Positions 24,535 through 34,099 of a DNA stretch of 64,000 nt are shown here, in pieces (position 1 is the first letter of the stretch; each line of letters begins with the position of its first letter). Location: NCBI RefSeq assembly GCF_012933505.1, contig NZ_JABBNB010000015.1, positions 1-64,000 on the forward strand. The letters run 5' to 3'. Source of the stretch: Gordonia asplenii (GTDB lineage: Bacteria > Actinomycetota > Actinomycetes > Mycobacteriales > Mycobacteriaceae). The notes under the pieces are model-generated. The model was not told the DNA's origin and made no database searches. It saw only the letters and a list, made by a program, of their open reading frames with translations. Made by a program: the position numbers and the translations under genes.

Positions 24535-24552
24535 ATATCTTTCGCAAGATAT
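24535..24552. repeat. AT-rich inverted repeat between parB and the Rv3916c-like gene
   Basis: ATATCTT and AAGATAT pair around TCGC in an AT-rich island, unusual for this GC-rich region. It may be a terminator for parAB or part of the promoter of the downstream minus-strand gene. Nothing else is seen in the 138-bp gap 24484-24621. Confidence 0.4.
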
Positions 24553-24621
24553 CCAACTTTCTCCGCTTCAATCGTCACGGTGACGTAATTATCCGGTACT
24601 CGGGCCTAGGGAAAATCGCGG

Positions 24622-25674
24622 CTATCCGCGCCCCTGTTCGGAGATCATCTCGACAATCCGCTCGAGGTCGTCCACCGAGCCGAACTCGACCACGATCTTG
24701 CCTTTGCGCTTGCCGAGACTGACCGTCACGCGAGTGTCGAGCTTGTCGGACAGCCGCTCGGCCACGTCCTGCAAGCCCGGCATCTGCATCGGCTTACGTC
24801 GTCCCGGCGTCGGGGACGTCGGAGCGTCCTCGCGATTGGCTAGCGTGACGGCTTCTTCAGTCGCACGAACCGACAGACCCTCGGCGACGACTCGAGCGGC
24901 CAACGCTTCCTGCGCATCGCTACCGGTCTCGAGGGCGAGAAGTGCACGCGCGTGCCCGGCGGACAGCACCCCCGCCGCGACCCGGCGTTGAACCGGGATC
25001 GGCAGCTTCAGCAGGCGGATCATGTTGGTGATCAGCGGCCTCGAGCGGCCGAGCTTGGCCGCGAGTTCTTCGTGTGTCACGTTGAACTCCTCGAGCAGCT
25101 GCTGGTACGCGGCAGCTTCTTCGAGCGGGTTGAGCTGCGCCCGGTGAATGTTCTCCAGCAGCGCGTCACGCAGCATCGCGCTGTCGCTGGTCTCGCGCAC
25201 GATCGCCGGAACAGCCTCGAGGCCGGCTTCCTGGCTGGCTCGCCAACGACGTTCACCCATGACGATCTGATAGCTGATGCCGTTCGCTGTCGGCTTCGCC
25301 AACGGGCGGACGACGATCGGCTGCATCAATCCGAACTCGCGGATCGAATGCACCAGCTCGGCCATCGCCTCTTCGTCGAATACGGAGCGGGGCTGATGCG
25401 GGTTCGGCTGGATCTGATTGGGTGCGATCTCGCGATAGACGGCGATGTCGCCGGACACCGACGAGCTATCTCTGTCGAGGTCGGGCACGGCGGTCGGTCG
25501 GGGAGTGGCGACGTGCGTCGAGCCGCCGCCACCTATCAGTACATCCGCCGCGGCGCTCCCGAGCTTCGGGGCGTTGATTCCCGGTGCGGCGGCCGTTTCC
25601 TCCGGGGGAGTGGTCGGAATCAGTGCCGCGAGCCCGCGGCCCAGACCGCCTCGACGCTGTGCTTCCCGACTCAT
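24622..25674 (-). CDS. parB: Chromosome partitioning protein ParB
   Basis: 350 residues. The N-terminal region contains [42 protein letters not shown] and the CTPase/ParB box [24 protein letters not shown]. The helix-turn-helix that reads parS is [28 protein letters not shown], and the C-terminal dimerisation domain ends the protein. A poorly conserved linker near residues 30-75 follows the start. It binds the four parS sites in this window and spreads as a CTP-dependent clamp. Its start overlaps the parA stop by 4 bp. Confidence 0.96.
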   Translation of the reverse strand: MSREAQRRGGLGRGLAALIPTTPPEETAAAPGINAPKLGSAAADVLIGGGGSTHVATPRPTAVPDLDRDSSSVSGDIAVYREIAPNQIQPNPHQPRSVFDEEAMAELVHSIREFGLMQPIVVRPLAKPTANGISYQIVMGERRWRASQEAGLEAVPAIVRETSDSAMLRDALLENIHRAQLNPLEEAAAYQQLLEEFNVTHEELAAKLGRSRPLITNMIRLLKLPIPVQRRVAAGVLSAGHARALLALETGSDAQEALAARVVAEGLSVRATEEAVTLANREDAPTSPTPGRRKPMQMPGLQDVAERLSDKLDTRVTVSLGKRKGKIVVEFGSVDDLERIVEMISEQGRG

Positions 25675-26627
25675 TGGACACCCTCCGCGGCGACGGCTTT
25701 GAAGGCGAACTCACGCGCGGCGTCGAGGTAGCTCATCGCTCCACGTGAACCCGGGTCGTATTCGATGATGGTCATGCCGTATCCGGGCGCCTCGGAGACC
25801 TTCACACTGCGCGGGATGATCGTGCCGAGCACCTTGTTCCCGAAGTGATTGCGCACCTCTTCGGCGACCTGATCGGCGAGTTTGGTGCGGCCGTCATACA
25901 TCGTCAGCAAAACCGTCGAGACATGCAATTGCGGATTGAGGTGCGCCTGCACCAGCTCGATGTTGCGCAGCAACTGACCGACACCCTCGAGGGCGTAGTA
26001 CTCACATTGAATCGGGATGAGGACCTCACGCGCCGCAACCATTGCGTTGACCGTCAGCAAACCGAGCGACGGCGGGCAATCGATGAGGACATAGTCGATG
26101 CCGAACTCGGCCAGCGTCTCATGTGCAATCGCATTGCGTAGGCGATTCTCGCGCGCCACCAGCGACACCAGCTCGATCTCGGCGCCTGCGAGATCCAGCG
26201 TGGCCGGAACACAGTAGAGGTTCTCGTTGCTGGGCGACTTCTGGATCGCCTCCCGCAGACTGACTTCCCCGAGGAGGAGTTCGTAGACCGAGGCGATGTC
26301 GGGTCGGCGATGGTCGATCCCGAGCGCTGTGCTCGCGTTGCCCTGCGGGTCGAGGTCGATGACGAGTACACCAAGCCCGTGCAGCGACAGACCCGCTGCC
26401 ATGTTGACCGCAGTCGTGGTCTTTCCGACGCCGCCCTTCTGATTGGCGACCGTGATGACTCGCAACTCTGGCGGGCGGGGGAGGTTACCGCTTGCGCCCG
26501 GCGTCAGAACCTGGCTAGCGCGGGCCGCGGCAGCGGCGATCGGCGTGTCATTGAAGTCCGGCTGCTGCGGTTGCCTCGCGGCGTCGGCCGTTGTTTCACG
26601 TGAAACAGTCGGTCTTTTGTGGGCCAC
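25671..26627 (-). CDS. parA: Chromosome partitioning ATPase ParA
   Basis: 318 residues, deviant Walker-A ATPase: [25 protein letters not shown], then [19 protein letters not shown] and [17 protein letters not shown]. Moves ParB-parS complexes during segregation. I chose the GTG at 26627 ([18 protein letters not shown]) because GAGGAG is 7 bp upstream. Longer frames to 26738 lack such a site. The first residues VSRET are encoded by a parS site, so the gene start doubles as a ParB-binding site. Cotranscribed with parB and downstream of rsmG. Confidence 0.95.
   Translation of the reverse strand: MAHKRPTVSRETTADAARQPQQPDFNDTPIAAAAARASQVLTPGASGNLPRPPELRVITVANQKGGVGKTTTAVNMAAGLSLHGLGVLVIDLDPQGNASTALGIDHRRPDIASVYELLLGEVSLREAIQKSPSNENLYCVPATLDLAGAEIELVSLVARENRLRNAIAHETLAEFGIDYVLIDCPPSLGLLTVNAMVAAREVLIPIQCEYYALEGVGQLLRNIELVQAHLNPQLHVSTVLLTMYDGRTKLADQVAEEVRNHFGNKVLGTIIPRSVKVSEAPGYGMTIIEYDPGSRGAMSYLDAAREFAFKAVAAEGVQ
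26592..26607. promoter_or_regulatory. parS site inside parA
   Basis: TGTTTCACGTGAAACA, a perfect 16-bp parS palindrome. It lies within codons of the parA N-terminus. ParB bound here would sit directly on the start of its own operon, which allows autoregulation. Confidence 0.95.
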
Positions 26628-26740
26628 GCTGGAGCTCCTCGGGTCTTCACTCAGTGAATGTGAATCGACACTATCGGTGCCCACTGACACTCGTTGGTCG
26701 CGATCTCTATTGTGCGCTTTCCGGCGCCTCCAAGCCAACT

Positions 26741-27478
26741 TCAGCCCCTCTCGGATCCGCGATGTCGACGTGGCTTCGAGTTCTTCGCACCACGCCCCTT
26801 GGCCGCGATCGTCTTCTCACCGATGATCACGATCGTGGGCGTCGACAGTACCTCGGTCCCGCATTCGCGCACCGTCAGTCTCTCGAGACCGACCCGACGT
26901 GCCGCGGCGGCGTGGGTGGCGATCTCTTCCGCGGCTGACGAGCCTTTGAGTGCAACCAATCGTCCGCCGCTACGGATCAGGGGAGCGGACCACCGCGCCA
27001 AACGGTCGAGCGGCGCGACTGCTCGCGATGTCACGACGTCGGCACCACCGGCGCACTCGATGACCGACGGCTCCTCTGCTCGACCACGGACAACGGTGAC
27101 GTCGAGGCCGAGGTCGTCGACGACCTCTTGTAGGAACGTCGCGCGCCGCAGAAGTGGTTCGACCAAGGTGATTCGGACGTCCGGGCGTGCGATCGCGAGC
27201 GGTATCCCGGGTAGACCCGCGCCACTCCCGATATCGACGACGCGCTCCCCGGCGTCGAGGCATTCACCGACCACCCCGCAGTTCATGATGTGACGTTCCC
27301 ACAGGCGCGGAGTCTCGCGTGGTCCGACCAACCCGCGTACCACTGCGGGCCCCGCCAACCAGTCCCAATACTTTTCGGCCGTGGGTACCGCTGCACCGAA
27401 GATCTGCTCCGCGAGCTCGGGCGCATTGCGGGCCACCGTCGGGTCCAGTTCTATCGGCTCGTCAGTGTCGTGAGCCAT
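26741..27478 (-). CDS. rsmG: 16S rRNA (guanine-N7) methyltransferase RsmG
   Basis: 245 residues, also called GidB. SAM-binding motif VVDIGSGAGLPGIPLAIARPDVRITLVEPLLRRATFLQEVV, then VVTSRAVAPLDRLARWSAPLIRSGGRLVALKG. It methylates G527 (E. coli numbering) of 16S rRNA. The ATG at 27478 (MAHDTDEPIEL) has AAGGGA 9 bp upstream; an in-frame ATG at 27577 would translate two parS sites and is rejected. The 113-bp gap to parA makes cotranscription possible. Confidence 0.93.
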   Translation of the reverse strand: MAHDTDEPIELDPTVARNAPELAEQIFGAAVPTAEKYWDWLAGPAVVRGLVGPRETPRLWERHIMNCGVVGECLDAGERVVDIGSGAGLPGIPLAIARPDVRITLVEPLLRRATFLQEVVDDLGLDVTVVRGRAEEPSVIECAGGADVVTSRAVAPLDRLARWSAPLIRSGGRLVALKGSSAAEEIATHAAAARRVGLERLTVRECGTEVLSTPTIVIIGEKTIAAKGRGAKNSKPRRHRGSERG

Positions 27479-27503
27479 TGATCGATCCCTTCGTCGAAGA
27501 CGA

Positions 27504-27519
27504 TGTTTCACGTGAAACG
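27504..27519. promoter_or_regulatory. parS site upstream of rsmG
   Basis: TGTTTCACGTGAAACG, 15 of 16 positions of the parS consensus. It lies 26 bp upstream of the rsmG start. Confidence 0.93.
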
Positions 27520-27538
27520 GCGTCAAGTCTGCCGTCAC

Positions 27539-27554
27539 CGTTTCACGTGAAACA
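27539..27554. promoter_or_regulatory. parS site upstream of rsmG (second copy)
   Basis: CGTTTCACGTGAAACA, 15 of 16 positions of the consensus, 35 bp from the previous site centre to centre. Confidence 0.93.
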
Positions 27555-27699
27555 TCCGGTCGAGGGGCGAATGACACAGATGTGATTTGACCCCGAAACC
27601 AAGAAATCCCGGCACAGCACCGGGACGCTACTTCCTGGATATGACTCTAGTGCGTCACCGTCGACGTCGGCGCGAGAGACCGGACTGAGGTCAAAGCTC

Positions 27700-28570
27700 A
27701 CCGCGGGGGAGGGGAGGGGTTCATGAGTTGCGCACGCCGTCGTCGGCGTATGTGGGTCTTCATCGGGGCGAGGATGTCGCCGGGTTTCGACTCGCTGCGC
27801 TCGCTCAACCAGCGAGAGGATGCCTCGGTCGTCTGTGTGCCGCAATCCTCTCTGTGCCGGCGAACCGCGGCTCCTCCACCGCCGGTTGAGCGAGCGCAGC
27901 GAGTCGAAACCACACCGGCCTACAGGCTTCACATGGCCTTCGCAGCCGACCCTCCGCCGCGGATCAACCACGCGAACCGCAGCACTCCTCCGCCGATTAA
28001 GCGAGCACAGCGAGTCGAAACCACACCGCCTACGGGCATCACATGGTCTTCCCAGCCGTCCGTCCTTGTGCGTCTCGATGCAAACAGGACCGCCGAAGCG
28101 CGCTGAGTCACCGTGATTTCGACTCGCTGCGCTCGCTCAATCGGCGGGTTGTTTACGACTCGATCCTCAGCCAGCGCTCGGTCCGGGAACGCTCCCGCTG
28201 ACGCCGCGGCCACGTAGCTGGCGCAGACCGTCCGACAAGACCCCATATTGGATCACCCCTACGAACAGTTTGCCCCGCTGCCTCGGACGCTCAACGTCTC
28301 CAGCGTCGCAACGACCGGCACACAGTGATCGCCGGCGGTGTGGCTCGTCGTCGTGGTTTCGACACGGGCCTACGCTTGCGCTTCGGCCCGGCTCAACCAC
28401 CGGCGTGGGCCTCGGCTTGCGCTTCGGCCCGGCTCAACCACCGGGGTGAGCCTCGGCTTGCGCTTCGAATCAAAACACCGTCGATTGAGCGAGCGCAGCG
28501 AGTCGAAATCATGGCGACGCGAGGACCTCGATGAGTTCGACTCGGCCTCGCTTCGCTCAGCCGGCAGGAC
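27700..28570. repeat. Cluster of interspersed repeats in the rsmG-jag gap
   Basis: The gap 27479-29142 holds no convincing gene. Within it the element GAGCGAGCGCAGCGAGTCGA and its reverse recur at about 27784-27810, 27883-27911, 27992-28023, 28113-28147 and 28483-28512, in both orientations. A related type (GTTTCGACACGGG...CGGCCCGGCTCAACCACCGG) occurs at 28350-28444 with a tandem duplication. Open frames here only follow the repeats. The elements resemble REP-type non-coding repeats dispersed in Gordonia genomes. Confidence 0.8.
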
Positions 28571-28615
28571 AGCGCAGCGAACGCCAGCTCAACCAACGGA
28601 GAACTTCATCGACGA

Positions 28616-28631
28616 TGTTTCACGTGAAACC
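28616..28631. promoter_or_regulatory. Fourth parS site
   Basis: TGTTTCACGTGAAACC, 15 of 16 positions of the consensus, about 1.06 kb from the rsmG-proximal pair and within the repeat-rich gap. Confidence 0.92.
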
Positions 28632-29083
28632 CCCGCTAACACCAATGCGCGCAGTTGAGCACTGACGGTGTTGCCGCTCACCCCTACGAGACGAAGCGAG
28701 CATGGAGCCGACCCCCTTGGCCGGTCGAATAGCAGACGTGCGAGCGCAGCGAGCCCCGCCTGCATATCTCGAGACCCAGCGACACGAACTCCGATCACCA
28801 CCGGAAAAGCGCAGCAGCAACAGAGCAGAACTCACATGACGGAGAACTACGACCGCAAGTGGTGGGGTGCGTCGAATACCGCGTCTCACCCGATCTCGAT
28901 ACGCCGACGAGCTCGTTCACTTCGACTCGTTCCTCGCTCAGTCCGGCGCCTCACCCGACGCCCACTCGATCAACCAGAGACAGCACCCCCACCACCGCAA
29001 CAGCGCCTACTCGATCAACCAAAGGCAACACTCCGACCAACCGCAGCAGCGGCCTCAGCTGAACAGCATTGCCAACTAACGCA

Positions 29084-29116
29084 GAAGTGGCCCCGACCTT
29101 CGGCCGGGACCACTTC
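29084..29116 (-). terminator. Terminator downstream of jag
   Basis: GAAGTGG (29084-29090) pairs with CCACTTC (29110-29116), and inner CCCG/CGGG pairs extend the stem with one or two mismatches. It lies 26 bp beyond the jag stop on the minus strand and would end the rpmH-rnpA-yidD-yidC-jag transcript. Confidence 0.7.
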
Positions 29117-29142
29117 ATGTCATCGCCGCGAAGCGGAGACGC

Positions 29143-29751
29143 CTAGCTCGTCTTGATCACCACGACGTGCCGCTTGGGCTCGACGCCCTCACTCTCACTG
29201 ACGACGCCGTCGACGGCCGCCACAGCGTCGTGCACGATCTTGCGCTCGAACGGGGTCATCGGGTCGAGCGCCTCACGACCGCCCTTCTCCGCAACACGAT
29301 TGGCGACCTCGGTACCGAGCCGCGCCAGCCGGTCGCGTCGATCGGCGCGCCAGCGGGCGATGTCGAGCATCAGCCGACTGCGATCGCCGGTCGCCTGCTG
29401 TACCGCGAGGCGAGTCAGCTCCTGCAGGGCGTCGAGCACCTCGCCCTTGCGCCCGACGAGCTTCGACAGATCGTCGCCGCCGTCGATGCTCACCACCGCA
29501 CGATCGCCGTCGACGTCGAGGTCGATGTCGCCGTCGAAGTCGAGCACGTCGAGCAATTGCTCGAGGTAGTCGCCGGCGATCTCACCTTCTTCTACCAAGC
29601 GATCTTCGTCGTCCGGTGCCTCGGCCGGGGCAGCGGTCTCGGTGGGGGAGGGGACACCCTCGGACTCCACACCCTGCTCGGCGACCGTCTCTACCGCTTC
29701 CTCTGCGGCTTCGGGCTGTGCGGCGTCGTGAGCCGCAGCTTCCGTAGTCAT
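29143..29751 (-). CDS. jag: Jag/KhpB RNA-binding protein
   Basis: 202 residues. An acidic, alanine-rich N-terminus of about 55 residues precedes a KH-like domain (GDYLEQLLDVLDFDGDIDLDVDGDRAVVSIDGGDDLSKLVGRKGEVLDALQELTRLAVQQ) and an R3H domain (DIARWRADRRDRLARLGTEVANRVAEKGGREALDPMTPFERKIVHDAVAAVDGVVSESEG). Binds RNA with KhpA-type partners. The ATG at 29751 is preferred to the GTG at 29760 because AGGTGA fits as its ribosome-binding site. It is 92 bp downstream of yidC. Confidence 0.9.
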   Translation of the reverse strand: MTTEAAAHDAAQPEAAEEAVETVAEQGVESEGVPSPTETAAPAEAPDDEDRLVEEGEIAGDYLEQLLDVLDFDGDIDLDVDGDRAVVSIDGGDDLSKLVGRKGEVLDALQELTRLAVQQATGDRSRLMLDIARWRADRRDRLARLGTEVANRVAEKGGREALDPMTPFERKIVHDAVAAVDGVVSESEGVEPKRHVVVIKTS

Positions 29752-29843
29752 CTCATTCACCTAACTGTCATCCGTCACCCAGCGCCGAGGAACGCTCAGT
29801 CGCGTCGGATCCGGCTTTCTACAACGTCTGCGGGGGGCGACGG

Positions 29844-30953
29844 CTAATGCCGTCCACCCTTGCGCTGGCCCTTGCGGCGATTCTTGTTTCCGCCGCCCGG
29901 TTGCGGCTTTCTCGACTGAGCCGCTGACTCACCGGAGGCGGTGAGCTTGTCAGACGCACCGTCGGAGTCTTTGACGAGGCTCGACGTCGACGGCGGTTCC
30001 GCACTCTCAGCAGCCGACTCGCGCTTCGTTCGATCCGGACGAGCACCCGGCTTGGGCGCATTGGCCTTCAGCTTCTCCTGTTTGGCTTCACGGGCAGCAC
30101 TCTCTTCGCGCTCGATGCGACCGAACACGATGTGTTGCTGGCCGTAGGTCCAGACGTTGTTGGACACCCAGTAGAGCAGGATGGCGACCGGGAAGAACGG
30201 ACCGGTGACCAGAATGCCGAGCGGGAACACGTACTGCGACAGCATCGTCATGAAGCGTGTCTGCGGGTTCTCCAGGGCCTCGGCGGTCATCCGCTTGGCC
30301 GACGCGCGAGCGTTCATGTAGGTCGCGAAAGAGGCGATGATCATGATCGGGATGACGACCATCGCGATGTTGGCGCGGGTGAAGTCGATCGCGTCGGTCG
30401 GGTGGGCCATGAAGGCTTTCCACTCATTGACCGGTTCGGTGATGAACGACGACAGCGGCACACCGAAGAAACGAGCGTCGAGGAAGTTCTGCACCTGGTC
30501 GACGCTGAAGAAGTAGTTCGGATGCAACCGGGTCTGTTCCGGCGTCATGCCCAGCTGACCCACGCCGGTCGCGGTGCGGTTGAACGATCGCAACACGTGG
30601 AACAACCCGATGAAGACCGGGACCTGCAACAGCATCGGCAGACAGCCGAGGAGGGGATTGAAGCCGTGCTCGCGCTGCAGCTTCTGCATCTCCTCGGTCA
30701 TCTTGACCTTGTCTTTGGCGTACTTCTTGCGAACCGCCTGCATCTGCGGCTGAATCTCTTGCATCTTCTTCGTCGTCTGAATCTGTTTGACGAAGGGCTT
30801 GTAGAGAATCGCACGCAGGGTGAACACGAGGAACACCACCGACAGGCCCCACGCGAGGCCATCCCAGCCGGGACTGCTGGGGAGCACGGCGTCGAACAGC
30901 CAATGCCACACCCACATGATTCCCGACACCGGGTAGTAGATGAAGTTGAGCAC
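29844..30953 (-). CDS. yidC: Membrane protein insertase YidC
   Basis: 369 residues, YidC/Oxa1 family. The first hydrophobic segment IMWVWHWLFDAVL is followed by LSVVFLVFTLRAILYKPFVKQIQTTKKMQEIQPQMQAVRKKYAKDKVKMTEEMQKLQREHGFNPLLGCLPMLLQVPVFIGLF. The conserved hydrophilic-groove Arg is in FTLRAILYKP. Two further membrane segments follow and the tail is lysine/arginine-rich (KNRRKGQRKGGRH). It inserts and folds membrane proteins. Starts at GTG 30953, 3 bp after the yidD stop. Confidence 0.95.
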   Translation of the reverse strand: MLNFIYYPVSGIMWVWHWLFDAVLPSSPGWDGLAWGLSVVFLVFTLRAILYKPFVKQIQTTKKMQEIQPQMQAVRKKYAKDKVKMTEEMQKLQREHGFNPLLGCLPMLLQVPVFIGLFHVLRSFNRTATGVGQLGMTPEQTRLHPNYFFSVDQVQNFLDARFFGVPLSSFITEPVNEWKAFMAHPTDAIDFTRANIAMVVIPIMIIASFATYMNARASAKRMTAEALENPQTRFMTMLSQYVFPLGILVTGPFFPVAILLYWVSNNVWTYGQQHIVFGRIEREESAAREAKQEKLKANAPKPGARPDRTKRESAAESAEPPSTSSLVKDSDGASDKLTASGESAAQSRKPQPGGGNKNRRKGQRKGGRH

Positions 30954-30956
30954 TTC

Positions 30957-31238
30957 TTAGGAACCCCTCACTGCTTCGCTGACTCGGGCCTGTGGCACCG
31001 GGTCATATCCAGGCTTGTGCCACGGCCCGCATTTCGCGAGTCGTACCAACGACAGCCAACTGCCATATAGAAATCCGTGGGTGTCCAACGCCTCGACGGC
31101 GTAGGCACTGCATGTCGGCTCGAACCGACACGTTGGGAGCCGCATCGGGGAGATCCACGTGCGGTACAGCTCGATGATGAAGATCAGCGTTCGACGCGGC
31201 GACCGATACACCGCAGACCACCAGGAGCGCTCGGTCAT
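30957..31238 (-). CDS. yidD: Membrane protein insertion efficiency factor YidD
   Basis: 93 residues. The family motif LIELYRTWISPMRLPTCRFEPTCSAYAVEALDTHG (here IIELYRTWISP) contains the conserved cysteines, and KCGPWHKPGYDPVP closes the domain. Acts at the membrane with YidC. The ATG overlaps the rnpA stop by 4 bp. Confidence 0.94.
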   Translation of the reverse strand: MTERSWWSAVYRSPRRTLIFIIELYRTWISPMRLPTCRFEPTCSAYAVEALDTHGFLYGSWLSLVRLAKCGPWHKPGYDPVPQARVSEAVRGS

Positions 31239-31702
31239 GGCCGCACCGCACCCGACGTCAGCGAATCAGACACCGGCGAATCGGCGCCGACGACGCCGGC
31301 TTTGGCGAACGCACGAACGAGCTGCTCACCGAGTTCGACGCTGCTGCGTTCGACGACGCTGGGCCGGGCCCGGATCACGACGTACGTCTCGCCGAGGTCG
31401 ACGGTGTCGGCAAGATACGCAAAAGCCGCCCGCAACCGGCGTGCCACACTGTGGCGCACGACCGAGTTGCCGACGGCTTTGCTGACTATCAATCCGAACC
31501 AGGGACCACCGGTGAGCGCGACGTCCTTGCGCACGCCGGTCTCGTCGGGCCAGTCGGAACCGACCTCGAGGAAGTGGATCGTCAGATCGCGACTACCCAC
31601 TCGTGCGCCGGATTTGATCGTGCGGCCGAACTCGCCGGACCGAAGTTTCCCGGCTCGAGCACTGCTGCGTCCCAATCGGCGCGAAGACTGCTGTGCATTC
31701 AT
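31235..31702 (-). CDS. rnpA: Ribonuclease P protein component
   Basis: 155 residues, longer than the usual ~120. The RNA-binding core is present: LRSGEFGRTIKSGARVGSRDLTIHFL, the family motif IVSKAVGNSVVRHSVARRLRAAF and TYVVIRARPSVVERSSVELGEQLVRAF. With RnpB RNA it matures tRNA 5' ends. The first 15 or so residues and the C-terminal tail exceed the family norm, so a later start is possible, but the ATG at 31702 is the first good one. 114 bp downstream of rpmH. Confidence 0.92.
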   Translation of the reverse strand: MNAQQSSRRLGRSSARAGKLRSGEFGRTIKSGARVGSRDLTIHFLEVGSDWPDETGVRKDVALTGGPWFGLIVSKAVGNSVVRHSVARRLRAAFAYLADTVDLGETYVVIRARPSVVERSSVELGEQLVRAFAKAGVVGADSPVSDSLTSGAVRP

Positions 31703-31816
31703 CCACGCCTCGCCTCACGCGACCCGATCCGGTGGATGTCTCATCCACCGATTCGCCTGCGCCGACGCTGCGGTCGGTTCAGCCGAAGTCCAGGTCAGCT
31801 ACCTGCCCGATGAGAC

Positions 31817-31960
31817 TCAGGCGGTCAGCTTGGCGCGGCCCTTGCTACGACGACCGTTGACGATCGCGCGGCCGGCGCGGGTGCGCATACGCAGGCGGAA
31901 TCCGTGCACGCGGGCACGACGGCGGTTGTTCGGCTGGAAGGTACGCTTGCCCTTGGCCAT
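31817..31960 (-). CDS. rpmH: 50S ribosomal protein L34
   Basis: 47 residues: [20 protein letters not shown], then [27 protein letters not shown], a typical actinobacterial L34. GAGGAGTACCCC precedes the ATG at 31960. Divergent from dnaA across a 587-bp region. First gene of the rpmH-rnpA-yidD-yidC-jag cluster. Confidence 0.97.
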   Translation of the reverse strand: MAKGKRTFQPNNRRRARVHGFRLRMRTRAGRAIVNGRRSKGRAKLTA

Positions 31961-32359
31961 GGGGTACTCCTCGGTTCAGGCCATCGATGCCGGTCACACA
32001 CTAAGTGCACCCGTCAGCGACAGCATTTGCAGTCTTGGCGGTCCGGGGGATGGTGCCGAGCGATCTCGGTTCGACCGAACTGCAAAATTCCGCGCAGGCC
32101 AGTCCGCAAATCCACACCCTGGTAGACCGCTCGAGACTACTGACCGCGCGGTGACAAATCAAACCGCGCCGATGTACACCACGTCACCGCGACACGCCCG
32201 GCGTCATAGCGAATTTCAGATTGTTCTTCCGCGAAGAACGTTTGCTCTGTTAAGTTTCTCAACACGGCCGCAACGACGCCGCCGGCGATCTTCGCCGTCG
32301 CCGACCCGACGCGTCGATCCGCTCGCAGGCTGTCGCGAATCCGAGGAACGCTCCACCAG

Positions 32360-32482
32360 TTGTTCACACCTGTGGATAAATTGTGTGGACAACTTGGCAC
32401 TGGGGCCCCGTAGGTGGCAACCTCACTGCAGACCAAGTCGTCGATCTGCGCCATTCACAGGGTTATGAAGGACATATCCACA
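32360..32482. promoter_or_regulatory. DnaA-box cluster upstream of dnaA
   Basis: Within the 587-bp rpmH-dnaA gap: TTGTTCACA at 32360-32368, TGTGGATAA (reverse of TTATCCACA) at 32371-32379, TGTGGACAA (reverse of the mycobacterial box TTGTCCACA) at 32384-32392, and ATATCCACA at 32474-32482. The tight trio at 32360-32392 probably autoregulates dnaA or belongs to a bipartite origin. The rest of the gap (31961-32359) shows no gene. Confidence 0.8.
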
Positions 32483-32547
32483 GCCCCGACCGGCACCCGC
32501 GGACCGACGCTCCCGAACTACCGCACGTGCAGGAGGGCCAGTCCGAG

Positions 32548-34050
32548 ATGACATCGGAACGTGACTCATTCGGCGAGGTGTGGACGGCTGTCGTCGCCGA
32601 ACTCAATGCCAATTCCGACGCCATCGACCACCATCCACTCTCGCGTCAACAAAAGGCGTGGCTGTCTCTGGTAGAACCCTTGACTCTCGTCGAAGGCTTC
32701 GCGCTGTTGACGGTTCCCAACCCGCTCGTCCAAGAGCAGATCGAGCGGACGCTGCGCGAACCGATCCGGTCCGCATTGTCGCGCCACCTGGGACAACCCG
32801 TCGAACTCGGCGTCCGGATCGCCCCGCCGACCAAAGAGCCGGCGCCGGTCGAGGCCCCGCCCGAATACGACGCACCGCCGCCGCACGCGATCAGCGAGGG
32901 TCATCCCGGCCGCCGACGATTCTCCGGCCGCGACGAGCCGGAGAGCAGTTCGCGCGGCGACTGGTCGAGTTTCTTCAACAACGACGTACCCGACGCAGGC
33001 GCCACCGGTCCGACGGCGCGCAGTCTGCACCCGCGCTACACCTTCGACACCTTCGTCATCGGGGCGTCGAACCGCTTTGCGCACGCCTCGGCGGTCGCGG
33101 TCGCCGAGGCGCCCGCCCGCGCCTACAACCCTCTGTTCATCTGGGGGGAGTCGGGACTGGGTAAGACACATCTGCTGCACGCGGCCGGTCACTATGCGCA
33201 ACGTCTCTTTCCCGGCATGCGGGTGAAGTACGTCTCCACCGAGGAGTTCACCAACGACTTCATCAACTCGCTGCGCGACGACCGCCGCGTAGCCTTCAAG
33301 CGTCGTTACCGCGACGACATCGACATCCTGCTCGTCGACGACATTCAGTTCTTGATGGGCCGCGAAGGTATTCAGGAGGAGTTCTTCCATACCTTCAACA
33401 CCCTCCACAACTCCGGCAAGCAGATCGTCATCTCCTCCGACCGGCCGCCCCGCCAGCTCGCGACTCTCGAAGATCGCCTGCGCACCCGCTTCGAGTGGGG
33501 ACTGATCACCGACGTTCAGCCGCCCGACCTGGAGACCCGAGTCGCGATCCTGCGTAAGAAGGCGCAGATGGACGAGATCACCGTCCCCGACGACGTGCTC
33601 GAATTGATCGCGTCGAAGATCGAGCGCAACATCCGTGAGCTCGAGGGTGCGCTGATCCGCGTCACGGCATTCGCATCGCTCAATCACACCGAGCTCGACA
33701 AGGCGCTCGCCGAAGTCGTCCTGCAGTCGCTGCTGCCGGAGACGAATGCCATCGAAGTGAGCGCGGCGCGCATCCTTTCAACCACCGCCGATTACTTCGA
33801 ACTGTCGGTCGACGAGTTGCGTGGCCCCAGCCGCACCCGGGCGATCGCTCAGGCCCGGCAGATCGCGATGTACCTGTGCCGTGAACTCACTGACCTGTCG
33901 TTGCCGCGGATCGGTGAGACCTTCGACCGTGACCACACCACCGTCATCCACGCGGACAAGAAGATCCGTGGCGCGATGGCCGAACGTCGCGATATCTACA
34001 ACCACGTCCAGGAACTGACCGCCCGCATCCGTCAGGGCGCTCAGGGCTGA
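32548..34050 (+). CDS. dnaA: Chromosomal replication initiator DnaA
   Basis: 500 residues. Domain I (about 1-85) contains [19 protein letters not shown] and [18 protein letters not shown] variable linker to about 165 is followed by the AAA+ domain III with Walker [19 protein letters not shown], Walker [29 protein letters not shown], and box [26 protein letters not shown]. The DNA-binding domain IV ends with the signature [22 protein letters not shown]. Start ATG 32548 ([12 protein letters not shown]) after AGGAGGG; longer frames are rejected because they run through the DnaA boxes. Confidence 0.97.
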   Translation: MTSERDSFGEVWTAVVAELNANSDAIDHHPLSRQQKAWLSLVEPLTLVEGFALLTVPNPLVQEQIERTLREPIRSALSRHLGQPVELGVRIAPPTKEPAPVEAPPEYDAPPPHAISEGHPGRRRFSGRDEPESSSRGDWSSFFNNDVPDAGATGPTARSLHPRYTFDTFVIGASNRFAHASAVAVAEAPARAYNPLFIWGESGLGKTHLLHAAGHYAQRLFPGMRVKYVSTEEFTNDFINSLRDDRRVAFKRRYRDDIDILLVDDIQFLMGREGIQEEFFHTFNTLHNSGKQIVISSDRPPRQLATLEDRLRTRFEWGLITDVQPPDLETRVAILRKKAQMDEITVPDDVLELIASKIERNIRELEGALIRVTAFASLNHTELDKALAEVVLQSLLPETNAIEVSAARILSTTADYFELSVDELRGPSRTRAIAQARQIAMYLCRELTDLSLPRIGETFDRDHTTVIHADKKIRGAMAERRDIYNHVQELTARIRQGAQG

Positions 34051-34058
34051 CCCGCCAC

Positions 34059-34081
34059 ACCCTCGAGTGACACCCGAGGGT
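34059..34081 (+). terminator. Hairpin after dnaA
   Basis: ACCCTCG (34059-34065) and CGAGGGT (34075-34081) pair perfectly with a 9-bp loop, 8 bp after the dnaA stop. No T tract. Confidence 0.5.
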
Positions 34082-34099
34082 TCCGGCGAGCGGTCGTCG

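Noticed and set aside
27479-27577. N-terminal extension of RsmG beginning at 27577
   Set aside because: It would translate two parS sites; the ATG at 27478 has a better ribosome-binding site and matches the family start.
28836-29156. Small ORF starting MTENYDRKWW in the rsmG-jag gap
   Set aside because: No ribosome-binding site, low-complexity Pro/Gln/Arg tail made of repeats, and it would run through the jag terminator.
31825-32010. 61-codon minus-strand frame over rpmH
   Set aside because: Out-of-frame shadow of L34, whose own frame (31817-31960) is unmistakable.
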